Virus record (IMG/VR): IMGVR_UViG_3300011445_000036
Location: 1-43,910 of that record
Source: a virus
Strand: one strand, 5' to 3'
DNA length: 43,910 bases
The notes under the pieces are model-generated. The model was not told the origin of the DNA and ran no database searches. It worked only from the letters and a program-made list of their open reading frames with translations. The stretch's first letter is position 1. Each line of letters begins with the position of its first letter. Shown here in pieces: positions 22,346 to 30,939 of this stretch. The translations under genes and the position numbers were made by a program.

Positions 22346-22702
22346 ATGTTTAAACCATTAAAAAAGGTCTATCTAGCATCACCTTATTCACATGCAAATC
22401 ATGCTATTGAACAGATGCGATTTGATATGGTTACTCGTCTTGGAGCTAAACTTCAAACAGAAAATAAAAATGTAGCATTCATAGCACCTATTACTCAATC
22501 TCATACATTTAAACAATATGAACCGAGTTTAGGTGGTGCTTTTTCTGAATGGAAGGATATTGATTTAACTTATATTAGTATATGTGATGAAGTATGGGTA
22601 CTAATGATGAATGGATGGAAAGAAAGCGTAGGTGTAACAGCAGAAATTCAGTTTGCAGAAGACAATAATATTCCAGTTAAATATCTCAAGGTAGGAAATT
22701 AA
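22346..22702 (+). CDS. DUF1937 protein (nucleoside 2-deoxyribosyltransferase-like)
   Basis: 118 residues: KVYLASPYSHANHAIEQMRFD, IAPITQSHTFKQY, ICDEVWVLMMNGWKESVGVTAEIQFAEDNNIPVKYL. This is the DUF1937 pattern, a fold related to nucleoside 2-deoxyribosyltransferases that cleave or exchange bases on deoxynucleosides. One base separates it from the MazZ-like gene, which suggests a shared role in nucleotide metabolism. Confidence 0.82.
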   Translation: MFKPLKKVYLASPYSHANHAIEQMRFDMVTRLGAKLQTENKNVAFIAPITQSHTFKQYEPSLGGAFSEWKDIDLTYISICDEVWVLMMNGWKESVGVTAEIQFAEDNNIPVKYLKVGN

Positions 22703-22703
22703 C

Positions 22704-22952
22704 ATGGATGTACAGACAGTTTATGGTAGTTATAGTTTAGTATATAATTTACCTTATCGTAAAAATGTTGACGAAGCGCATGTAAGGAGGTTTGTTATTA
22801 AAAATAAACAAATATTAGAAGAGATCGAATCTTTAGCGGTAGCACAAAGAATTATAGAAAAATCTTTAGAACGAGCTTCGAGTCCTATATATGAAGAAGG
22901 CTTGTCTTTAGCTATTGAAGAACTTCAACATAAATTACAAAAAGTAAGGTAG
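22704..22952 (+). CDS. Hypothetical protein upstream of prkA, 82 aa
   Basis: 82 residues, helical in the C-terminal two thirds (NKQILEEIESLAVAQRIIEKSLERASS) with a likely coiled coil. Begins 1 base after the DUF1937 stop and ends 9 bases before the prkA ATG, with its own AGGAG-type signals around. Function unknown. Confidence 0.58.
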   Translation: MDVQTVYGSYSLVYNLPYRKNVDEAHVRRFVIKNKQILEEIESLAVAQRIIEKSLERASSPIYEEGLSLAIEELQHKLQKVR

Positions 22953-22961
22953 GAGACTAAT

Positions 22962-24911
22962 ATGAATTTAGGGGAAGTACTAAAAGCAGATGTTTCTAAG
23001 CAGCGTGCTAAAGAGATGTCTGTTAATGAATACTTGGAACTAATTAAAACTAATAAGGAAGTCTTATTATCACCTGCGGGTAGATTACTTAAAGCTATTG
23101 GTGAGCCTGAGTTAGTTGATACATCAAAAGATCCTCGTTTAAGTCGTATATTTTCTAATCGTATTATTAAACGTTATGCTGTATTTGACGACTTCTTCGG
23201 CATAGAAGAAGCTATTGAACGTATTGTTGACTTCTTAAAACATTCAGAACAAGGTTTAGAAGAATCTAAACAAGTATTGTATTTATTAGGTGCCGTAGGT
23301 ACGGCTAAGTCTTCATTAGCGGATAGGCTTAAACAATTAATGGAAAAAGAACCATTCTATACCGTGGCCTTTATTGATGCTAAAGGGAGAGTCGTTCAAT
23401 CTCCGGTATTAGATCATCCATTATCGTTATTTGCTTCTATTGATGCAAAAAACGCATTAAAAAAACAATTTGGTGTCTTAGATCAACATTTCAGAGTACC
23501 TCCATCTGGATGGTTAATTAAACGTATTCAAGAAGTTGAAGGCGATTTAACAAGATTTAAAGTATTAAAATTACATCCCTCTAATCACCTACAGCGTGCT
23601 ATTGGTAGAACAGAAGCCGGGGATGAAAATACCCAAGATGTCTCTATTCTGGTTGGTAAAATGGATATTCGTAAATTAGAATTGTTTGCTCAGAACGATC
23701 CTGATTCCTATTTATATAGTGGCATGCTATGTAAAGCTAACCAAGGTATCGGTGAATTCGTAGAAATGTTTAAAGCATCTCTGCCAGTCCTTAATCCATT
23801 GCTGACCGCTACTCAAGAACATAAATATCAAGGTACCGAACCTATTGGCGAGTTACCGTTTGATGGTGTAATTCTTGCGCATAGTAATGAATCTGAATGG
23901 CAGAAATTTAAGAATTCTAAAACTAATGAAGCTATTTTAGATCGTATTTATTTGGTAAAAGTACCGTATAACTTACGACCAACTGAAGAAGTACAGATTT
24001 ATCGTAAACTTCTTAATAATTCATTATTAAAAGATTCACCTGTTGCGCCTCGTACATTGAAAATGCTAGCTGATTTCTGTGTACAAAGTCGTATGATTAA
24101 TAATGAACACGTTAATACGATGACGAAATTACGTGTTTATGATGGTGAGAATGTTAAAGAAAAAGATGCTCGGGCTAAGCCTTTGTTAGAATATAAACAA
24201 ATGGCAGGGCTGGATGAAGGTATGGATGGTCTAGGTACGCGATTTGCATTTAAAGTGTTATCTAAAACCTTTAACTACGACCTAACTGAAGTTGCTGCTA
24301 ATCCTGTGCACCTATTGCACGTGCTAGATAAACATGTTAAAGCTGAACAATTTTCTAAAGATAAAGAGGCCTCTTTATTAAGTTTTATTGAAAGTGAACT
24401 TAAACCTCAATATACTGAATTCTTAACTAAAGAGATTCAAACGGCATATATTGAATCTTATAGTGAATATGGTCAAAATGCCTTCGACCAATACATTAAG
24501 TTAGCTGAATTGTGGTTAGCAGATGAAGACTTTGTGAATCATGATACCGGCACAATCATGAATCGATTAGCTATTGATAAAGAGTTAGATAAAATTGAGC
24601 GACCTGCTGGGATTATTAATCATAAGGATTTTAGACAAGAAGTGGTCACTTTCTGTTTAAGACATAGGGCTTCTAATAGTAATCAAAACCCCAAATGGAC
24701 TGCTTATGAAAAGCTTAAAGAAGTTATTGAGAAAAAACTCTTTAATTCTGCTGAAGATTTATTGCCTGTCATTAGTTTTGGTGCTAAAAAATCAGAAGAT
24801 GATGCTAAAAAACATAAAGCTTTTGTGGATAGAATGGTTGACTTGGGCTATACTGAGAAACAAGTGAGATTACTTGTTGAATACTATCAACGTGTTCGTA
24901 GGAGTGAATAA
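22962..24911 (+). CDS. prkA: PrkA-family serine protein kinase / AAA protein
   Basis: 649 residues, full length compared with E. coli YeaG (about 644). The family segments are all present: SVNEYLELIKTNKEVLLSPAGRLLKAIGEPE at the N-terminus, YAVFDDFFGIEEAIERIVDFLKHSEQG, Walker A as GAVGTAKSS (110-118), PPSGWLIKRIQEVEGD, and DRIYLVKVPYNLRPTEEVQIY in the AAA core, plus the C-terminal kinase-like region ending VRRSE. In bacteria PrkA acts with YeaH and SpoVR/YcgB in starvation and stationary-phase responses. Here yeaH and spoVR homologues follow in the same operon. Walker A has Ala-Val and Thr-Ala where bacterial proteins usually have Pro-Val-Gly-Gly. Confidence 0.93.
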   Translation: MNLGEVLKADVSKQRAKEMSVNEYLELIKTNKEVLLSPAGRLLKAIGEPELVDTSKDPRLSRIFSNRIIKRYAVFDDFFGIEEAIERIVDFLKHSEQGLEESKQVLYLLGAVGTAKSSLADRLKQLMEKEPFYTVAFIDAKGRVVQSPVLDHPLSLFASIDAKNALKKQFGVLDQHFRVPPSGWLIKRIQEVEGDLTRFKVLKLHPSNHLQRAIGRTEAGDENTQDVSILVGKMDIRKLELFAQNDPDSYLYSGMLCKANQGIGEFVEMFKASLPVLNPLLTATQEHKYQGTEPIGELPFDGVILAHSNESEWQKFKNSKTNEAILDRIYLVKVPYNLRPTEEVQIYRKLLNNSLLKDSPVAPRTLKMLADFCVQSRMINNEHVNTMTKLRVYDGENVKEKDARAKPLLEYKQMAGLDEGMDGLGTRFAFKVLSKTFNYDLTEVAANPVHLLHVLDKHVKAEQFSKDKEASLLSFIESELKPQYTEFLTKEIQTAYIESYSEYGQNAFDQYIKLAELWLADEDFVNHDTGTIMNRLAIDKELDKIERPAGIINHKDFRQEVVTFCLRHRASNSNQNPKWTAYEKLKEVIEKKLFNSAEDLLPVISFGAKKSEDDAKKHKAFVDRMVDLGYTEKQVRLLVEYYQRVRRSE

Positions 24912-25105
24912 TGAAATTTATCTTTGAAAAAGAAGTAAATCATGGAGATTATAGTACCACTACGCACGTAGAGCAAACAGTGAGTCAATCTTCTAATGCA
25001 CATAATATTGTAAATAGTTTGTTACATTTTGCAACAAATGCTGGATATTCATACGAGTTTTTATTGAAAGGTGCTAAATCTTTGACTAAAGACTTACCTG
25101 AATAG
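24911..25105 (+). CDS. Hypothetical protein, 64 aa
   Basis: 64 residues coupled to prkA (TAATG overlap). Polar N-terminus rich in Thr and Ser, then a helix (NIVNSLLHFATNAGYSYEFLL). Function unknown. The tight coupling could indicate a PrkA partner. Confidence 0.55.
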   Translation: MKFIFEKEVNHGDYSTTTHVEQTVSQSSNAHNIVNSLLHFATNAGYSYEFLLKGAKSLTKDLPE

Positions 25106-25114
25106 GAGCGAGTA

Positions 25115-25261
25115 ATGATATTTAATATGACAACTGAAGACCTTGAGCGGATCAAAAAAATAAAACACAATTTCTATTTGTGGGCTAAAGCTAATCCTAG
25201 TAAGTTTAGAGAGTGGGTTTTAGCAATATTACATAAGCCAAGAATATTTCATGATGAATAA
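25115..25261 (+). CDS. Hypothetical protein, 48 aa
   Basis: 48 residues, basic and helical, with two Trp residues (FYLWAKANPSKFREWVLAILH). TAGGAG lies before the ATG. It is the last gene before the structured leader of the yeaH homologue. Function unknown. Confidence 0.52.
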   Translation: MIFNMTTEDLERIKKIKHNFYLWAKANPSKFREWVLAILHKPRIFHDE

Positions 25262-25558
25262 GCCCAGGGTACTTAGCGTTAAAAGCGCGTGCGGCTAAAT
25301 GAGTACCTTGGCATTAACGTAGTCTTCGTAAGGACTTAAACTTTACGCGGAGTTGTATATCTAAACTAGTTAGAAAATAGATATGATAACTCATTATTGA
25401 TAGAATTTAACTAGTAATAGAGGAAACGCCTGCGGGCGTGGAACTCTTCCTTACTAGTTAACTGCTCCGCCCGCCTCTCCTTCGGGTGTCGAGCAAACGG
25501 GAGTACGGCAGTCTTCCGACCCAAACCAAAACTGCCACTAATTCTAGTAAGGAGTGTT
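25262..25558 (+). promoter_or_regulatory. Structured leader with a possible translational switch, upstream of yeaH homologue
   Basis: A 297-base gap without a gene in an otherwise gapless operon. Seen pairings: CCAGGGTACT/AGTACCTTGG (25264-25273 with 25302-25311) around TTAGC/GCTAA; AGTCTT/AAGGACT (about 25320-25336); TATATCTA/TAGATATG (about 25355-25385); AACTAGTAA (25409-25417) with TTACTAGTT (25451-25459) around AGAG/CTCT and ACGCC/GGCGT; GGCAGT/ACTGCC (25507-25536). TCCTTACTAG (25448-25457) is also a perfect 10-base complement of CTAGTAAGGA (25544-25553), which contains the ribosome binding site. The two pairings exclude each other. No ligand or protein class is recognised. Confidence 0.62.
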
Positions 25559-26800
25559 ATGGCTATTATTAATCGTAGTAAACAACAGCAAAACAAAGCC
25601 GCTGGCAATCGTCAACGGTTCTTAGATCGATATAATCGACAAATCCAAAAGAAACTTAAAGATTATTTTAAACGTAAATCTATTACTGATACAGGTAATG
25701 GTCAACATACTATTACTATAGATAAAAATGACGTAGGCGAACCAACATTTAATAATAATCCGCATACAGGCACTAAACCTCGGATATTTCCTGGTAATAA
25801 ATCCTATTCCAAAGGTGATTGGATTCAATCACCTGACGGTTCAGGTGGCGATGGAAAAGGCAATAAAGGTCATGGTGGAACAGATTCTGAAGATGATTTT
25901 TTATTTCATTTAAATCGTGAAGAATTTATGCAATATTTGTTTAAAGATTTAGAATTACCGGATTATATTTTAAAACAATTAGTTGAATCCGAAGACTGGA
26001 AATATAAAAAGAAAGGGATTGTTCGACATGGCTTACCTAATTCGGTGCATGTAATTAAATCCCTAGAAGCAGCAAATATGCGTAAGATAGCATCAAGAGC
26101 TGCGTTAGAGGCCGAAATTGCTTTATTAGATCCTGAGAATGATAAAGATAAGATTGAAGAATTAAAGAAACAAAAAGATAAAATTCCTTGGATTGATGAT
26201 TTTGATTTACGATATAAAACCTTAGTTAAAGATCCTGTGCCTATAAGTAAAGCTGTAATGGTCTTATTATTAGATGTATCAAGTTCTATTACTGAAAAGA
26301 TGAAAGATCGTGCTAAACGATTCTTTTATCTAGTCTATTTATTTTTAACTACTCAATATCGTCATGTTGATATAGTCTTTTTAATTCATACTACTAATTG
26401 TATCGAAGTCACCGAAGAAGAGTTTTTTAATACGAGAGTTACTGGTGGGACAGAATTTCTTAATTCATTTGAAAAAGTAGAAGAAATCTTAACATCTCGA
26501 TATGATACACAGTCTTGGAATGTTTATTTAACTCAAGTTTCGGATGGGGACGTAAGTTTTGAAGACGGTACGAAAAGTGCTATCTTTTTAAATGATAAAC
26601 TATTACCAATAATCCAATTTTATGCTTATTGTAATGTAACCATGGATGATGTAGTTACATTTGGAGTTTGGTATGGCTATATACGAAAACTATTGTTACA
26701 TACTGCAAATGATAAAAAAGCAAGATTTTGTATATTAGATTCAAATAAAAGTGTCTTTAGAGCACTTGAAGATTTATTTAAACATAATTTAGCGGACTAA
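25559..26800 (+). CDS. YeaH/YhbH-family protein (DUF444, von Willebrand A-like)
   Basis: 413 residues, close in length to E. coli YeaH (427). NRQRFLDRYNRQI near the N-terminus, a Gly-rich linker (SGGDGKGNKGHGG, about 95-107), FLFHLNREEFMQYLFKDLELP, and a VWA-type metal site DVSSS (239-243) in AVMVLLLDVSSSITEKMKDRAKRFFYL. Then HTTNCIEVTEEEFF, VTGGTEF, QVSDGD and LLPIIQFYAYCNV follow the family in order. YeaH homologues are genetic partners of PrkA. The gene is preceded by the structured leader and an AAGGAG site. Confidence 0.93.
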   Translation: MAIINRSKQQQNKAAGNRQRFLDRYNRQIQKKLKDYFKRKSITDTGNGQHTITIDKNDVGEPTFNNNPHTGTKPRIFPGNKSYSKGDWIQSPDGSGGDGKGNKGHGGTDSEDDFLFHLNREEFMQYLFKDLELPDYILKQLVESEDWKYKKKGIVRHGLPNSVHVIKSLEAANMRKIASRAALEAEIALLDPENDKDKIEELKKQKDKIPWIDDFDLRYKTLVKDPVPISKAVMVLLLDVSSSITEKMKDRAKRFFYLVYLFLTTQYRHVDIVFLIHTTNCIEVTEEEFFNTRVTGGTEFLNSFEKVEEILTSRYDTQSWNVYLTQVSDGDVSFEDGTKSAIFLNDKLLPIIQFYAYCNVTMDDVVTFGVWYGYIRKLLLHTANDKKARFCILDSNKSVFRALEDLFKHNLAD

Positions 26801-26805
26801 TTACT

Positions 26806-27546
26806 ATGTTAATTAAATCAGGATTACCATGTCCGAATTGTACTTCATCCGATGCTTTGGCTAAGTATGAAAATGGTACTTATTGTTTCTCTTGTAAATA
26901 CTCTACATTAGAAATTATTAAAACATTAAAAAATCAGAATCAAGAGAATTTAACATTAACACCCAACCAAGCCGACTGGGTTTCTTTAGATTCACATAAA
27001 CATATTTCTGCCTATACGTTCTTAAAATCTTATCATATAAATCAACAACTTATCGATAAATACCAACTCATGTGGTCTCCTCAGACGAATCGATTAGTAT
27101 TGCCGTTTATTTATAAAACTAAATGTGTAGGGGGACAATTACGTTCACTCGACAAACGTCCCATGAGAAAATATTTAAATGTTGGAGATACCGGAATATG
27201 GAATCCTAATAACTTATTAGCGACTATAGTCGCTAACTGGGCAATGACGACTATAGTCGTCGTAGAAGATATTATCTCTGCTATACGAATTAATGAAATC
27301 TTACCAGCCGTTGCTTTATGCGGCACTAAAACAGATAATTCTACTAAGGAAACCTTAAGGAAACTAGGTAAAACAATTATTTTATGGTTAGATTCTGATA
27401 TTCCGGGACAAAATGCTTGCAAAAAGTTAAAATGTAGTTTACAATTAACTAATGATGTAAAAGTAATAAAAACTGAATTAGATCCGAAATGTTATAAAAA
27501 GGCAGATTTAGAATCTTATTTAATTGCTGCTACTGTAGGTAAATAA
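26806..27546 (+). CDS. DNA primase, zinc-binding plus Toprim domain
   Basis: 246 residues. The zinc-binding domain has CPNC (9-12) and CFSC (27-30), like T7 gp4 primase. The Toprim core has VVVEDIISAIR (Glu154) and ILWLDSDIPGQ (Asp196, Asp198). The middle segment RLVLPFIYKTKCVGGQLRSLD is the typical RNA polymerase-type strand pair. It would make primers for the DnaB-like helicase/PolA replisome. It sits between the yeaH and spoVR homologues and overlaps spoVR by one base. Confidence 0.87.
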   Translation: MLIKSGLPCPNCTSSDALAKYENGTYCFSCKYSTLEIIKTLKNQNQENLTLTPNQADWVSLDSHKHISAYTFLKSYHINQQLIDKYQLMWSPQTNRLVLPFIYKTKCVGGQLRSLDKRPMRKYLNVGDTGIWNPNNLLATIVANWAMTTIVVVEDIISAIRINEILPAVALCGTKTDNSTKETLRKLGKTIILWLDSDIPGQNACKKLKCSLQLTNDVKVIKTELDPKCYKKADLESYLIAATVGK

Positions 27547-29066
27547 TGACATTATTATATACTTCTGAAGAATGGTCAGAAGAGATTATTGAGAACTTAT
27601 GGGATGCCGTAGAAGAACGCGGTAAGTTTTATGGTCTTAATTATTATCCTCCTCAAATAGAAATTATTTCTGCTACTCAAATGTTAGATAATTATAGTTC
27701 TCATGGTTTACCTGTTATTTATGACCATTGGAGTTTTGGTAAATCTTTTATTGCTAATCAACAAGCATATGAAAAAGGTTATCAGGGATTAGCGTTTGAA
27801 ATTGTTATTAATACTAATCCTAGTATTTGTTATATTATGGAATCAAATACTACGACTATGCAATTATTGGTGCTCGCTCATGCAGCAATAGGTCATAGTA
27901 CTTTCTTTAAAAACAACTACTTATTTAAAGAATGGACGGATGCTTCAACAATTATTGAATTCTGTCTCTATGCCAAACGATTTATTAAGAAATGTGAACA
28001 ATTATACGGACGTCAATTAGTAGAATCTACTTTAGACAGTGCCCATTCATTACAATATTTTGGTGTTGATAAATATAAACGTGTTCATACGAAAACAAAA
28101 AAACAACAAAAAGAATATAATGAACGATTGGTAGACGAAAAACGTAAATTAGTTCATGAATTATACAAAGATGAATTAAGTCATGTTACTAATCCACCAG
28201 ACTTAGATGTCTATGAAACTGAGTTAGAGGTGGGTGCGTATTATACTAATGAAGCCGATCCAGATGAAAATTTATTAGAGTTTTTAAAACAAAAATCAAC
28301 AATTTTACGTCCTTGGCAGAAAGAGGTTATTAATATAATACAATATCTAGCTCAATATTTTTATCCTCAAATGCAAACTCAAGTTACTAATGAAGGTTTT
28401 GCGACCTTTTGGCATTATACAATAATGACTGATTTATATGATATGGGGAAAATCTCTGAAAGTTCTTATCTTCAATTTTTACATAGCCATAGTTCAGTGA
28501 TTTATCAACCCGCTGCATTTCATTATAGTAATTATTATAAACAATCCTTTCCTAACCGTCATTATTCAGGAATTAATCCGTATGCGTTAGGTTTTGCTAT
28601 TTATCGAGATATTCGGAGAATCTGTGAGAACCCTACTGATGAAGATAAAAAGTTGTTTCCTAATTTAATTGGTAAAAACTGGTTAGATGAAGTTAAATAT
28701 GCTATGGAGAATTTTAATGATTCAGGTTTTATACTTCAGTATCTGTCGCCTAAAGTAGTTCGAGATTTACAATTAATGGTTACTTCTGCCGCTGTGCCAC
28801 AAGCGATGTATGGTTCAAATGTGGTAGAAGTCACGCAAGTACATGATGATAATGACTTTTTAATGATTAGAAAACAATTATCTGAAAATTATAATTTGAC
28901 AAATCGCTTACCACAAATTATAATTAAAGAGAGTCGAGAACCGGCGCATAGAGTAACATTACAACATTTAAAAACTTACGATCAAGAATTAGATGTCAAG
29001 TCTGCAATGGATACAATCCATAAATTTAAGTTTTTATGGGGCAAAGGTGAAGTTAGTTTACATTAA
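27546..29066 (+). CDS. spoVR: SpoVR/YcgB-family protein
   Basis: 506 residues against about 510 for E. coli YcgB. Hallmark blocks: IYDHWSFGKSF (58-68), GLAFEIVINTNPSICYIMESNTTTMQLLVLAHAAIGHSTFFKNNYLF (81-127, with His112 and His117), LRPWQKEVINIIQYLAQYFYPQMQTQVTNEGFATFWHY, NPYALGFAIYRDI, and VTLQHLKTYDQELD near the end. Family members act with PrkA and YeaH in bacterial stress physiology; their biochemical activity is not settled. The glutamates and histidines in the central block could bind metal. Confidence 0.93.
   Translation: MTLLYTSEEWSEEIIENLWDAVEERGKFYGLNYYPPQIEIISATQMLDNYSSHGLPVIYDHWSFGKSFIANQQAYEKGYQGLAFEIVINTNPSICYIMESNTTTMQLLVLAHAAIGHSTFFKNNYLFKEWTDASTIIEFCLYAKRFIKKCEQLYGRQLVESTLDSAHSLQYFGVDKYKRVHTKTKKQQKEYNERLVDEKRKLVHELYKDELSHVTNPPDLDVYETELEVGAYYTNEADPDENLLEFLKQKSTILRPWQKEVINIIQYLAQYFYPQMQTQVTNEGFATFWHYTIMTDLYDMGKISESSYLQFLHSHSSVIYQPAAFHYSNYYKQSFPNRHYSGINPYALGFAIYRDIRRICENPTDEDKKLFPNLIGKNWLDEVKYAMENFNDSGFILQYLSPKVVRDLQLMVTSAAVPQAMYGSNVVEVTQVHDDNDFLMIRKQLSENYNLTNRLPQIIIKESREPAHRVTLQHLKTYDQELDVKSAMDTIHKFKFLWGKGEVSLH
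28896..28924 (+). promoter_or_regulatory. Perfect-consensus sigma-70 promoter inside spoVR
   Basis: TTGACA (28896-28901), exactly 17 bases, TATAAT (28919-28924); all 12 hexamer positions match. It would give extra transcripts of the SSB-like and exonuclease genes, which start at 29082 and 29652. Confidence 0.62.
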
Positions 29067-29081
29067 CGTTCGGAGGTTACA

Positions 29082-29651
29082 ATGGCATTAACAGTGTTAG
29101 CAGTAAATAGAGATAAACAAATCGCTAAGAAAGATGGTGGTACATATCCGGGTACGGAATTAGTCTTACAATCTGCTAGTGGGAAACCAATGGTTAAAGC
29201 TTTACATAAGACGATATTAGATAATAATAAAGCTTTAGCAGGTGTCGTAGCTGAATTACAACCTGGGGATGTTATTGAATTAATTACTGAAAAATCTAAA
29301 GATGGTAAGTTCAATAATGTAAAAGCTATTGTAAAAGCTACAGATGACGATGAGTCTTTTAGAGTTGCGATTACTAAACATGATGGAGTACAGGCTACGT
29401 CTGCGGGACAAGCGCAGACAGTTTCTACTTTTAAATCATTTAAAGGTTCCGATAATACCGGTATGCAGGTAGGGAACGCGTTAAATGTGGCTGGGGCACT
29501 CCTAAGTGGTAAAAAAGAATCGTCAGTCCAAGCATTAGAAGACATGGCTATGGCTGTTTTACGATTAAGCAATAGTCTTAAAGCTAGATTAGAAGCCGGT
29601 GAATTTGATCCTAAACCGACTAAATCTAAATTTGATGATATAGATGTATAA
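29082..29651 (+). CDS. Single-stranded DNA-binding protein, OB-fold type
   Basis: 189 residues. The N-terminal half reads like an OB fold (TYPGTELVLQSASGKPMVKALHKTIL, ELQPGDVIELITEKSKDGKFNNVKAIVKA). A flexible middle follows, and the C-terminus is short and acidic (KFDDIDV), the usual SSB partner-binding tail. Position between the replication genes and a 5'-3' exonuclease supports the role. GGAGG precedes the ATG. The family is not named with certainty. Confidence 0.65.
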   Translation: MALTVLAVNRDKQIAKKDGGTYPGTELVLQSASGKPMVKALHKTILDNNKALAGVVAELQPGDVIELITEKSKDGKFNNVKAIVKATDDDESFRVAITKHDGVQATSAGQAQTVSTFKSFKGSDNTGMQVGNALNVAGALLSGKKESSVQALEDMAMAVLRLSNSLKARLEAGEFDPKPTKSKFDDIDV

Positions 29652-30536
29652 ATGACAGCTCTTATAGATGCTGATATTATTGTATATCGGGCAGGTTTTG
29701 CTGCACAAACCACGCAGTATCATTTAGTTGTAGATGATAATCTTATTAAGACATTTGATTTACACACTAAAAAAGCTGACGTAATAGCTTTTAAAGTTAA
29801 GAATGCTCCTGAGTCTGAATTAATAAGTGAATTATTAGTTCAGCCAGTTGCGTTTGCTAAACAATATGTAGATAAAATAGTGCAATTCATTAAGAATTCT
29901 GTAACTCCTTCTGAAATGAGGTTGTTTCTTACAGCAAATGATAAGTCTAATTATCGCTTTAAAATCGCCAAAACACCTGGTAGGGCGGGTCTGGGGTATA
30001 AGGCCGGTAGGGCATCTAAACCGGAGCATTATGAGGCTTTACGTGAGTATTTAGTAACAAAATATAAGGCAGAAGTCATATACGGTCAAGAAGCGGATGA
30101 TGCATTAGGTATAGAACAATATAAAGACTTTGCAGAAGCAAGAGATGAGCCTGAAAATTATCGAAATGATTGTTATTTAGAATATGCTCTAAAAACCATC
30201 ATTTGTTCGATTGATAAAGACCTAAAAATGATCCCAGGCTGTCATTTTAACATAGTTACAGGGGATAGAGAGTTTATTACAGAATTTGAAGGATATAAAA
30301 ACTTTTGTAATCAACTACTTATAGGGGATAATGCAGATAATATTCCCGGAATCCGCGGAATTGGTAAAAAAAGAGCCGCGAATCTGTTAAAAGACGCTAA
30401 AACTGAAAAAGAATTGCTTGATATAGTTAAAGGTATGTACTATACTAAATTTAAAGAAGATGCGGATAGACGATTATTGGAGATAGGGCAGTTACTATGG
30501 ATTCGAAGACATGAGGGGGAATTATGGCATTTCTAA
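29652..30536 (+). CDS. 5'-3' exonuclease / flap endonuclease (FEN family)
   Basis: 294 residues. Metal-binding acids in LIDADIIVYR (Asp6, Asp8), EADDALG (147-153) and SIDKDLKMIPG (186-196). GDNADNIPGIRGIGKKRAANLL (225-246) is the DNA-binding helix-3-turn-helix of FEN and T5/T7 exonucleases. It would remove primers and degrade host DNA, supplying the 5' nuclease missing from the polymerase. Starts directly after the SSB-like stop. Confidence 0.9.
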   Translation: MTALIDADIIVYRAGFAAQTTQYHLVVDDNLIKTFDLHTKKADVIAFKVKNAPESELISELLVQPVAFAKQYVDKIVQFIKNSVTPSEMRLFLTANDKSNYRFKIAKTPGRAGLGYKAGRASKPEHYEALREYLVTKYKAEVIYGQEADDALGIEQYKDFAEARDEPENYRNDCYLEYALKTIICSIDKDLKMIPGCHFNIVTGDREFITEFEGYKNFCNQLLIGDNADNIPGIRGIGKKRAANLLKDAKTEKELLDIVKGMYYTKFKEDADRRLLEIGQLLWIRRHEGELWHF

Positions 30537-30754
30537 GTAATTTGAAATTGAATACATTTACTACTGCTGAACTAGAGGACTTAAGTGCTCAAATTCATGT
30601 AGAATTACTGGAACGTGATAATTTTGGTAATGTAGAACAAGCAAAATTAGATACTGAAGGTAGAGCTAGATTATTAACGAATAATTGTGCGTGTAATAGA
30701 TGCTTTCCACCTGAACAAGATAATAGAAATCAGGATGTAGAGGAGCCTCAATAA
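30524..30754 (+). CDS. Hypothetical protein, 76 aa
   Basis: 76 residues. A helical N-terminal part (TTAELEDLSAQIHVELLERDN) is followed by NNCACNRCFPPEQ, a short Cys cluster, and an acidic tail. Overlaps the exonuclease gene by 13 bases. Function unknown. Confidence 0.55.
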   Translation: MAFLSNLKLNTFTTAELEDLSAQIHVELLERDNFGNVEQAKLDTEGRARLLTNNCACNRCFPPEQDNRNQDVEEPQ

Positions 30755-30939
30755 TGGATACTTTATTATTACTTTTAATATGGATTAGTATAGGTGTCCT
30801 CAGTATTGATAATTTCTTTTTACGAAAACGATTAGCTAGAGTTGAAGGGGATTATCGTATATTAGAACAAGCAATTATATCTGTAGTAGTGGATTCAGTA
30901 CAAAAACATAACCCTAATAAACCAGTAATGAGACACTAA
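30754..30939 (+). CDS. Single-TM membrane protein, 61 aa
   Basis: 61 residues: an N-terminal hydrophobic helix (LLLLLIWISIGVLSI) followed by a charged helix (LRKRLARVEGDYRILEQAII). Its start and stop each share a base with the neighbours (TAATGG and TAATGA). Function unknown. Confidence 0.52.
   Translation: MDTLLLLLIWISIGVLSIDNFFLRKRLARVEGDYRILEQAIISVVVDSVQKHNPNKPVMRH

Noticed and set aside
25262-25558. Group I or group II intron in the gap before the yeaH homologue
   Set aside because: The gap lies between two complete genes, not inside one, and I find no conserved intron core or intron-encoded protein.
25411-25608. A 65-codon minus-strand ORF across the yeaH leader
   Set aside because: It is antisense to the structured leader and the start of the yeaH homologue, and its Arg/Cys-rich composition looks random.
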